Shown: positions 12,064 to 23,500 of the stretch, piece by piece | How positions within the stretch are numbered: position 1 is the first letter of the stretch | Layout: each line of letters begins with the position of its first letter | Assembly: GCA_029931535.1 (NCBI GenBank) | Contig: JAQPZY010001664.1 | Coordinates: 1,730,501-1,794,500 of the forward strand | DNA length: 64,000 bases | Source of the DNA: Margaritifera margaritifera | Lineage: Eukaryota > Mollusca > Bivalvia > Unionida > Margaritiferidae | Reading direction: 5' to 3' | Program-made: the position numbers and the translations under genes | The notes under the pieces: generated by a model | Database searches by the model: none | The model's input: only the letters and a program-made list of their open reading frames with translations | What the model was told of the DNA's origin: nothing

Positions 12064-12999
12064 CTCTTGTTTAGTAACCCGCTACAACATTCTATACACT
12101 CAGCCGCTCAGCGTCAAAGATCGTCATCTGGTGTCTCACAAATGGTATGCTGATGACACCCAAATATACAAATCTAGCCACCCAACTGAAGTTAATGCTA
12201 CCATCCAAGGCATAGAGAGGTGCATTTCCGATGTGAAGTCATGGATGACATGTAACAAGCTGCAGATGAATGGTGATAAAACTGAAGCCATTCTGATCAC
12301 AACGCAAAGACTTTCTCATTCACATCCTTTATCTCAAACAACAAGTATCAGCAATACCAACATTAAATTCACAAAGTCAGCATGACACCTAGGTGTTACT
12401 CTCAACAGTACTCTCTCGTTACACCAACATGTTATGAACATATGCAAGGCTGCATATCTGGTGCTGAGACACATCAGCTCCATTCGCAATTTTCTTTCAG
12501 TTGATGCCACTAAAACACTTGTATGTTCCTTAGTACTTTCAAGACTGGACTATTGTAATTCGCCTATATATGGTTCACCTCCATATCTAAAACAGAAACT
12601 TCAAAAAGTTAAAAACACAGATGCTCGGATCATCCTTAGAGTACCAAGAACCAAACACACCGTCCCCCTGCTCTGTACCCTACTCTGGCTACCCCTTCGA
12701 TCCAGAATAAAACACAAAATTGTTCTCTATGCAACATTTCATTGACTGGCTCCAGTCCAAAAAACCTATCTGACATCACCCATGTGTACACCACAGCAAG
12801 ATACTTTCGCTCCTCTTCTGACATTCATATTCTCATTATTCCCACTATCAAAACGAAGTCACACGGACAACGTTCATTTGCATACCAGGGTCCAGCTATG
12901 TGGAATGAATTGCCCATTGAACTTAGACACAAGGACACCCTGATCTCATTTAAGAGTGCTCTTAAAACTCACATATTTCGACTGCAAGAAAAGACTTAA
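12064..12999 (+). pseudogene. CR1/L2-like LINE, 3' half of ORF2
   Basis: The fragment begins just ahead of the RT active site, which reads YADDTQIY at about 12149. It continues with QMNGDKTE, HLGVTLNSTLS, SRLDYCNSPIYGSP and, near the end, FAYQGPAMWNELPIELR then SFKSALKTHIF, the standard C-terminal block of CR1/L2-type LINEs. Frame changes near 12385 and 12745 break the ORF. An (ATT)n tract at 12043-12058 lies just upstream. It stops about 1.3 kb from, and points toward, the IAP gene on the other strand. Confidence 0.88.
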
Positions 13000-14302
13000 A
13001 GACTTAATAATGTTTCCTTCCATTAATTATTTTCAGCATGTTATTTTCTAATTTCATGGTGTTTGTTTTTGTAATCATGTCTGTATATATGTTTTTTATG
13101 TGTTATTTAATATGGTATGTGTCAGTGTCTTGCCTGTTAATTTGATGCAATTTTTAAAGTGGTGTAAATTTAGTGGTTTGGTGAATAATTATTCAATATA
13201 TTGTACTATTAATTTTTCGAGAAATGTGTCCTCTACAGTTCTTTTTCCCTGGAGTTAGCTCTAAGTGGCTCTCAACAGTTTCATATTTTGCATAGGTATT
13301 ATTATTGTAGGATTTAATTTTGGTTGTATAACTGAAACATTTAAGTTGCAAGCATCTAAACAGTCCTTTTGAATAATATTTATGTATTATTTTTTTATGT
13401 ATTATTTTCATGCATAACATCAATGTTAATGTACCGTTTTGTTGAGAAAATCAAACATGTTGATATGGAAATAAGAAAATAAATTCCAAAAATTTTCATA
13501 TTTGTTTTAAAGTGGCACTCTACAGTTTCGTATTTTGCATGGGGTTAGATCTTTAAAGAAAAGAATTTCAAGGGTTTTCCTCACTGGGTATCCTGGCCAT
13601 TTAAAAAAGACCTTGTATATCATAGATATTGTTAAAAGAACTTTTAATTCACTTTATTTTGGTGTATGGTTGATGGGTGTAATTTGGGTTATACTGTATA
13701 CAGCTTGGCCTTACTTCAGATGTGCACCTATAAAAAAAAATAAACTGCTAGCTACATATGCAGAAAACTTCACCTTACACCTGTCACTCTCTCAGAAGTA
13801 CTTAATATCTGTAGAGCGCCACCTTAAGGAAATTTATATTTCACGGGCACCTATTGTGTTCGATATGTATTTCTTACAAGAATATAGCAGTTTTCTGTTG
13901 TTATTGTTTAGTTTTAATAAAACTCTATTATTCAAGAGTATATGTGTAGTCATGTTTAATGGCACCTAAGCACAAAAGGTAAGGAAGAATAAATCTTCCA
14001 AATAAATGTAAACATTAAGTACAAAATAAACATAAAACGTAACAATGTTAAAATTTTGAAAAATTTATATAACATAACAGATAAAAGTAACACATGTAAA
14101 ATCATTAAACCATGATTAGCATTTGTTCTACAAACCACATTCCCTTAAAGAAATAAGATTTTTTCAGAACTTAAATAGCCTATATCATTAATTTTTATCC
14201 AGTATCTGCAATTTTTTAATGTATATGAGCCTTGAAAATATCACAGAAAAAGAAAACAATTTGCAAGAAACAGATACTTGATGACCCACTGATAAAGTTA
14301 TC
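13000..14302. other. Gap between the LINE and the IAP 3' end
   Basis: Possible LINE 3' UTR on the left. The open frame at 13535-13969 (plus) has no recognised motif and I do not call it a gene. Part of this may be 3' flank of the IAP. Confidence 0.4.
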
Positions 14303-14308
14303 TTTATT
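14303..14308 (-). terminator. Candidate polyadenylation signal of the IAP gene
   Basis: AATAAA on the minus strand, 39 nt after the IAP stop codon. Its position fits a short 3' UTR; other AATAAA copies exist further down in this AT-rich DNA. Confidence 0.45.
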
Positions 14309-14346
14309 GTGTGATACATGGTAAACCTTCAAGTCTGTACAATGTC

Positions 14347-14543
14347 TTACGAAACATATGTCTTGACCCTTTCTTTGATAGGTTTCCAGCATTCAGGGCA
14401 GAGTGATACCTCTTTGGAACACTGTTCACACAAACAAAAGTGTGTGCAGGGAAGTAAAAGAACATTTCTTTGTCTTTCTCTACAACGTTTGCACATCATC
14501 TGCTTGATTAGTTTTTCATTGTCTTCCAGAAGATGGCTGACCT
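14347..14543 (-). CDS. IAP exon 9: RING finger and stop
   Basis: Acceptor TTCCGCTATAG|AG. Encodes a short helix ([11 protein letters not shown]) and the RING: ligands C469, C472, C484, H486, C490, C493, C500, C503 in the C3HC4 spacing. The tail KERVKTYVS and immediate TAA match the way IAP RINGs end. Confidence 0.95.
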
Positions 14544-17500
14544 CTATAGCGGAAAGAAAGCAACAGATCAAATTGAAAATTAATCTATGCAGCTTGAAAA
14601 TTAAAAATAGTTTTTCATCGTGTTTAAATATAGGATGCAAAATTTGTTTCATGAAAGTTAGAATACAACTACTCTTTAAAAGAAACATTTAATGATATCT
14701 AGTTAAAGTAACTGAAAACGATGCTTTGCTGGAAAGTATATGCATGTGCCTGAAGGTAAAAGTTTCTTCACTTAATTAAAGTTAAAAATTTTGTATAGTG
14801 AAAATTGAAAATAATACAATTTCGGCGAGGGCAGTAACAAACAAAAATATATATTAATTCCTATATATATTATGGCACCATGGATGTACGAGATTTTATT
14901 ACTAAAATCAAAATACAAACAAAAACGCATATTCAGTGTAGAGAAATATATAGTGCTCAAAATTACCAAGAACCTGTCAAGATTATAAAGCTATTGGGCA
15001 AACGAATGAGCGAGAGAGAAAAAAAAGATTTGTTAGTCAATATTAGTGACATTATTCTGTTAAATTGATTATTCTCTCACTTGAATAATATTTGGCGGTG
15101 CATCTTTCCTTTATTAGTGAACAAAAAGAATACATGTTCTTGTGAGCATACTTGTGAGCGATCTTTGAGCAGCTCTAAGACATTGTATTGGAAAGGAGAC
15201 ACCTACCCTTATCTCTTGTTTCAGGTGTCACAGTTTTACTTGTTTTCCTCCCGTTTAACCGTTCTTCTGAACATAAATCGTTTGAAGAAACTTTCTGTAA
15301 AGCTGATAAGATATTGTTTGTGTTATCACTTTCTTTATCATCATCAGCAGCAGGCAGCCTGATTCCACTGTCCTCTAAGGAAAGTAATATTTGAAGAATA
15401 CCATCAGCTGTGAAGGTTGCCTGTCCTGCAAACAAATCAAAATGAAAGAATGAAGTTTATACTAATATAGGAAACACTGCTGAAATACAAGGTTCAAAAA
15501 GATACGTCGACCGTTTCCTTTTGTAGTTAGGTCTCCTCCCAGGTCAAAACATTTAGCAGCGAATGATATAAAAAATATATTTTAAGACAGATCAATATAA
15601 AACGTAGATGCAAAAAAAAAAAATATGAGTACTGTATGTGCATATCAAAACTATTTGTAAGTACCATTTCATTCAATTAAAGAAAAAAAAAAACGAATAT
15701 TAATTACCTCTTGGAGCAGAGTACAAATCATATCAAATATAACAATACAGAAAACAGGATAACAGAAAAAAAAATGAACCCTGAAATATAGAAAAATTAA
15801 GAAAAATCATTTTTACTTCATAAAATTTATTAATGTGTATATTCATGTATGGCATATGTAGAGCTCTCAATATGTTTTTTCCTTTTATACCCCAAAACTG
15901 ATGAAATTTTGTTGTCCATGTTTATTTCTTGTTATAAATTTTATATCTGCTAACACAAACCCATCTCAAGTTCATCAATATGGCGAAAGAAATACTTCTA
16001 ACCTCTCCTCCTCAATTCCTCGATAGCCATAGTCACAGCTTTTCTGGAGTACCCAAACTCTAGAACAGCCAAAGCGGCAGGTGTATTCAAATTCGGCTTG
16101 TGCTCCTGCTTCTTTGGTTCTAACGATTAAAGTATTGTGTAAGATCAAGGTGTAGATATAATATACATAGTTAGACTACAATGACAAATGCTTTTTTTTG
16201 CCACTTATCTCATAAAAGTCTTTTGAGTTTTAAAATATAGTTGCTTCTTAGATATAGATAGATACCTGTATCAAAGCTGGGCATACTGTCTTTTTAAGCA
16301 AAAGAAAAGCATATTCAAAATTCAAACCATGCACAAATATCCATTTCTTCTGAAACAAATGTCTAGGTATTAACATGAAAACGATTCTCAATGTAGCTTT
16401 GTTTTAAAAAAAGAAACAGAAGCTTTTGCACAATGAAAAGTGATACAACTTATTGCACGAAAACCATTTTGCTTCATACCACTTTATTCCATTCACTTTG
16501 ATCTTTCATGAAATCCAAGGACACTGTCCAATCAAAACGATTAATGGAATTAAATAATATTATACCACTGTGTGGATGGTAGCACATTCATGTAGTCATT
16601 AAATCTTCAATGTTACTATGTAGTATAATTATGTAAGAAGTATGTAGTGACCTTGACATGAGACATGAAAATGCATGTAAATAAAAAGGGTCCAGAGAAA
16701 GCAATCGCATCCTGGATTGCCGTTGATGTACAAGAAGAATATATTAAATGCATTTGCCCTGAAATATTCCGCTCAATAATCAAAAAGTTTTCGATGGAGA
16801 AGATGATATTATACATGTCTTAAATATTTCTGCTCACGTTGCAACAGGTGCCATAATTGCAGTCAGATGTTATCTTAGCACACTTTTTACTTATTGCAGT
16901 CTCTTAAGGAATTGTTTAAACTTACGTTGTTCTTCAATAGTCAACTCATTCACCCTCCCAGTCAGAACATCTGAGAGAGAATGCATTCTAACAGAAGCCA
17001 TTGGTTTCTGGGCAGACTAGATATGCAAAATTTAAAAAAAAAAAATTCAGTTTTAATCAATTCTCGAACCACATAATTTCAGAATAGACCCCGAGTGGAT
17101 ATTATACAATTACTGACATATATGTGCAGAAATATCACTCTCTACTTTTTAGCATAGTTAGTGAATGACTTCAAAAGCGTAAACATGAAGACAATATATA
17201 TCAGTGTAGCAACTCGAAAAGTCTTAAACGATAAATTTATGATGCGCAGACTGTTTGAAAAAATGTAATTACTTGACAACAAAATCTAAAAACTAGTACT
17301 TCAATACTCAAACTTCAGATACTTTTGTTTATGACAATTTCCTATCTACAAGTTATATAAATGATGAAAGACAAAAATTTGAAGAGAACAAGAACTCTGC
17401 ACATTAATTGCCTTTCTAAATAGCATGTCAACAGATGAGCCGTAAATTCATAACAAAAACAAATAACATGGATATGAATATCTCACACAAGTGAAATTAA

Positions 17501-20500
17501 TTTTCACTAACTTTTGTGCTGCCAATCTCTGCTTTTGTCTCATTTCTTGTCATCTGGTAGTTGGACTGTTCAAGATAGGGGCAATGTGGAAACCATTTGC
17601 AGTGCTCCTCCCATGGATCATCCCCTGGTTCCCATCGCTTTAAGCCACCGTCACATGCATAACATCTCACTATGTCATGATTCCCTGTTTGTTGTTTGCC
17701 AGCAAAAAAGACATTGAAAAAAAATTATGTAAGTTTTAGCTGAAATGAATATTTACATTTTATCTCGTTTTATGAAAGAAGGAACTATATATGTAATTCA
17801 AAAGTTGCCAGAGCTTAATAATTACCAACATATTTATTAAATTATTTGAGTGTTGAAATATACATTAACCATTTACTCTTACGCCGATAAAACGACAGTT
17901 TGGACCTGAACAGTGTGGTTTCATTTCCATTCACAATAAATACTCTAATACAAGACTGTTATGAAACTACATTATCACTGGTCTTATTTGGCCACATGGT
18001 TACATGTCGCTATAATAGCTTATTTGGATACGCTGCAATAAAATGAGTAGCTGTCTGGGCTTGTTAAAGTGGTTAACGATTTATATTTGCTACTTTCTCC
18101 CAGTAGATAGCTATTTACTGAGCCAAATTATCTAATTCCCCTCTTATTATTTAACAGTGCACAATTATATAACTGCAGTTACAACATAAAATTAAGGTGC
18201 TACTTACGATGCTCAATCAATCGAGTCGATAATAATGTTTCTGAAGAATAAGGATTTCATCTCTCAAGGATTAAACGTGTTTTAAATGTCTGATTTGTCA
18301 AGTCGTACAATTATATTACGTTTATGCTTGCATAGTATTAACAAAAGTCAATGTTAAAGTGATTATATGAAAATAAACATTTATATTTTCAAAAACAAAT
18401 TCAAGTTCTTGCTTGAAGAATGAGTTCACACGTTGCCTATGACGTGCCAAATGGTAATGACATTAGGAACATGCACACCTGTGTAGTAAAATCCAGCGGC
18501 TGCTATCCTGTGGATGTCTAATCCAGAGATGGCTGGAAACCTTGCGAAAGTTGACAATCTCACGCTATAGGATGAATACTCTGGAGATCTTATCTTCTTT
18601 CTATCCTCTGAAGATGTGGTAATCTCTGAAGAATATTTTAAATATCATTACCAATTAATACCATGTAACATGCACCCACCTGCATACAACGTAGACTAAG
18701 GTATGTCGTGGCACAACACGATTGCAGATCAGCATCTACTCTATACGGTCTATGTCTTACTGTACATGAGTATAGTCTAGAATCTGATTTGCTGTTCATG
18801 ATGCAATAGCAGGTCTGGATTTAAGTTGTTTGCTGTGTGCACTACACAGTCAGTATTTACTTTTGAGCGTGGTTTTCGGGATGTACTGGCATATATTTTC
18901 AGTACTTTACACTATTTGTACCATATTTATAGAGGCTATAAATTTGGCAATATGCCAGTCTACCATGTAGGCTTCAACATATTTACAATATGTATTCATG
19001 AAACACAGATGCCCCACAAAAGTACCTGCAATGAACGAAACGCAAAACTTAACCAAGGTGTGACGGACAGATGGACGAACAGACAAGGGTCCATCTGTTC
19101 AACCTTTCATCTAGCAATACACGAACACAGGACAGAGAAGAACATAGGGAGAAAGGACGGGGGAAGAAGTAGTCTGTCTGTCTGTATGTATGTATTTTTG
19201 CTTGTTTCTTGTATTTAAGTATGTGTAAAGCAAATCGGTACTAGCTTTCAAAAAGAAAACTTTAAAGAGAATAATCAAAGATATTGCGATGTTCATTATC
19301 AAAGTGTTATGATAGATTAATTCAATGATAGTTTCCCTTCCAATGATTAAGAAACTGGGCAAGTCCCGATTTATTTTATTTTTATCGCCAATTTTATTAC
19401 AGGTGTAGCACGCAATGGGTAGATACTGGTTTGAAAGTCCTTGAAAACAAATACCTGTCATGTGTATGGAGCAAAATGTACAATGTGCAAACGTGAGTTC
19501 CTTAATGCGCTTTGTTATGTTGGACCGAAAGTGTTGTCACATTCGTTGGAACAGAATGTGCAGAAAAGGTTATGTTCTGTTTAATGGAACTAACCAAACA
19601 GGTTATGTGATGTGTATGCTTAGTCTGTTGGGCAGAATTTCTGGATCAGGTTGGATGCTATAGGGCAGACAGACTGTATGGCCATTTGGGCAGAATGTGC
19701 TAGCAAGACATAGAGTGGCTTGCGTTCTGTTCTGTCGGCCAAATGTACTAGTGACGTTATGTGTGGCTTTCTGCAATTGAGCTGGACGGGTTCCACCAGG
19801 CCGAATAAACAGAACAGATTATCCCGATGACAAGTCAAACAGATTCTGCCAAAGTACTGAACTGAACATGCGTTAAAGCAGCAAGAAAGAGCATTTGCTG
19901 TTTCAGCTTGGACTTTCTTCTGAGCTAGTAGCTGCAACAGAGTCAGCATGCGAGACTCATTACACCATCTCTGCTGTCTCTGGCAATAAAGACGGCCGCT
20001 AAAGTTTTATAAGGTGGCGGTCTCTTATTCTTGTTGGGCTCAAACTTTACCATTGGTCAAAATTCCCACATATGCAGCACATTGACAATTCTCACTGTCT
20101 TTTTTTCCCCTGCAGCTTTCCATTCTCCAGCTCGGTTAACAGTCTCACTGCATCATCTTTTATCACACGACTTTTTCTTTCTTTACATTACAACATTACG
20201 TTAAAATAGCATTTTGATTGGCGCATTGCCAATATGACCTGTTTTCATGATGTCATCACATACATGATGTCATGATTGTATACGATTATTATATCGCTTT
20301 AATTTCAGTATTTATCTAATCTATCTGCGTTGTAACATCATTTTCAAATTGTAACGGAAAATTTGGTGTAAACCAAACATTATATGCTCTCTCTAAATAT
20401 GGAAACTTTGTAATATATATTTTATTATATCGCTTTAATTTCAGTATTTATCTAATCTATCTGCGTTGTAACTTCATTTTCAAGTTTTCATTGAAAATTT

Positions 20501-23500
20501 GGTGTATTTGCTCTCTCTAAATATGAAAACTTTGTAATATATATTTTGTCCTTTTATACGTTTTCTGTACCGACTTAGCTGCATTCTTTTTATGGCCTAC
20601 ACTTTATAGACAGGAATGTCAGAAAAATTAATCCTTCCTTGTACATTTGTGTTTGATAAGAAATTCCATCCTTGTCAGAAGAATTTTGCTTTAGACACAA
20701 ATTCTGACCCTCGGTTGGAATTTTCTATCCTACACCGAAGCATATGAAGGATTCTTATTAATCTCAAATATCTTAATAATTATCTGATCAATTAAGATGA
20801 AAGATATTCAAACACATTTGTAGATGTTGCAAAACCCTTTAAATAATTTGCTTTCGATCTTCCTTATGAGAATTAACCAGAAATTATATATAACAGGATA
20901 AATAATGATAGTTCAACATTTATCCAAAGTGTCAGCAACTCACTGATAACAGAAATGTTGAATATTTCGAGTCGCCTCCTTTTACCCGATCACATAACAA
21001 TGACTGAAGCACTAGCATTTGAAATAAGAAGGATCAGCTTCTATCCCTGTTACATTATGCCCTCCTCGAAAAAGTGTTTGTCCGTGAGCACAGAATATTT
21101 TGGCTACGATGGATTGAAAATAATTGACCTAACACCTGGAATAGTCAGTTTACTACATACAAAACCACCCAAGCTCCCAGTCATGATTAGTCCCAAACAC
21201 AAAGTAAGAAAATGTTGCCAAACAAAATCGATAAGTTCCAAACAGCACGCTCACCACTCCGTTTAAAATAACATACAAAAAATTGGAATCTAAAGGCGAT
21301 ATTTCGATAAGCAATTAACTCTTTTGTACTTTTATCAATACCGCAGACTATAAATCACCTAAAGCGAAAAACTTCATATCATATACGAAATAAGACACTG
21401 GAATTGTGGCTGTAAAAAGAATATAGTACACGTCCCACACTTCGTCAGAACAAAGACAACAGATCAGACAACCATCCGTGCGTGCAACCCTGTGCATGCT
21501 AAGCAGGTGGAGCGAATATCCCACGGGACATATTCCCCACACCTTACGACATTATGCTCTGAAAGAGAAACATGTATGCAAAAAGACAAGAATCCGGAAC
21601 TAAGAGATATTATTGGAATAAAACAACTATGAATGAGATACTTAGAAAGCCAAAATGAATGAATACCGATTTTAAAAAATATAGGCACGAGGACGGGTGT
21701 ATAAGTCAAAGTTAATGATAGGTAATTTGTATTAATTTATTAAAAACTTAAAATATGTAGATATTGGGCGTCGTTAAAGACTTGAAAAATGTCAAAATTG
21801 TTATTTGATCAAAAACATAAGTTTTGTTTCTTTTAAAGCTTCAATCCTTCCCAAAACTGATTTTAAACTAATATTACATGCGTGTTCTTTGCACTGCCTA
21901 ACATTGTAAAACGATCTTATAACCAAAATCCACCAAGATCTGTTGTGATCTACAATGAGTATTATTTACAGTCAGTGACGTGCGATTTTGATATATAGAC
22001 TCTCTTTCACTACCTTGTAAACATGCACTGTGATTCAGATGATTGTTTTGATTTTTGATTGGGTTTACTACACCTTTACAGGCAGATCAGGTTTTAGGTT
22101 GAGTACAAATTGTCTTATAGAGACACTTGGACAGCGAGAGAAGGTGCTCTCTACACTCTCCTTTGACACCCCGTGAGTTATTCATGGATCTGCTGTGTAC
22201 AGCTGCATGTGCCACATGACATCGTAGCTGTTTTGCAATTGGAATACGCTCGGGCCTTTCCGCTAATGATTGAAAAACCCGTAGGTAATACTACAATCGA
22301 AATACCTTCTGGCTTTAGTACAAACTTCCATCTTGGAAGTACTTCATTACTGTAAAATTCGCTGGTACCCGGCCTAAATTAGCAAGTCAATATCATAGTA
22401 AACCCGGCCTAAATTAGCAAGTCAATATCATAGTAAATTTTAATTGGAACGTCCTCAATAACATGCCTGAAGAAACCTCAGATGTAAAAAATGGCCATTT
22501 TAAATTGTTCGTCATTTATATCATAATGACTAGATGACGTATCATCACTAACAATAATGTAAGCAATATTTTCAGGATATTGAAACTGGGTGATTTTTCT
22601 TCATTTGGTTTTTTATTTTATTTTTCATTGCAAAGTTGCAAGAATAACATTGAAAATTAAAAGTGTAGGTATATCATTGATTGTTGAAATGTCAGGTGTT
22701 TATTTTCAAAACCAATCATTTTCTAAGAATCTGTTCTTCACACATCTAACTCGATGTTCGTCGGCCAAAAACTTACCAATCTGGGAAGTGTCACTATAAT
22801 TACCTCCAAGTCTCTTTCAGAGAATTGAAGTTATTCGCTCGCATCAGAAATAGAGGAGGAAGTTCTGAATCAAATTAATGTATCTCCTGATTTGTTAGTT
22901 AGAGACGTCATTCCAACAACAGTGATCTCATTCCCATAACAGCTAGTTTGGAATCTTTCTCTATAATGCAGTGATTGTTTAGAAGTTTCACATCAGTGGG
23001 GTGAATCATGGGAAGAATAGTACGGAGATTCTGTTCTTTCACTAAGATGGAGGATGATAGTTATCTGCGGTCTCACGAGAACCGGAAGTATGATGCAGTT
23101 GTCAGAACATGCTGTGATACAGCAATAAAAGAAGAAATCGCCATAAAATTTTAATGCCTTACCCAGTCTCACTCCTGTCGCTCCTTGTCCTGATTTATTA
23201 GCTCTTATTTGCTGTAGCTGTTCCTAAAAGATTGAGGAAAACATGGTCGGTTTAAATTAGAACTCTACAAGAAATCAGTTTATTTCGGGTACAATCTTCT
23301 TTTCTTTTTATTCCAGCCTATAGAGAGTCCCTGCTAACCTTCATATTGTTAAGCCCTCCAAGTGATGGATTCAAAAAGCTGAATACTCCATGAATATCTA
23401 CTTTTTTACATGCTGCCATATAATGATCATTTTCCAGTATTTCAGTTATTATCTATGTGTTCAGGAGATATACTAAATTGAAAATGGACGCACTTTCCAA

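Larger units (their letters stand above)
18626..23162. other. IAP intron 3 (4.5 kb)
   Basis: Noncoding between exons 4 and 3. It holds the 138-bp duplication at 20286-20550 and the 35-bp duplication at 22367-22436. Open frames at 18826-19218, 19620-19949 and 20955-21266 show no motif and are not called. Confidence 0.7.

Noticed and set aside
13535..13969. 144-residue open frame downstream of the IAP
   Set aside because: Hydrophobic and AT-driven composition, no recognised family, and no splice or promoter context.
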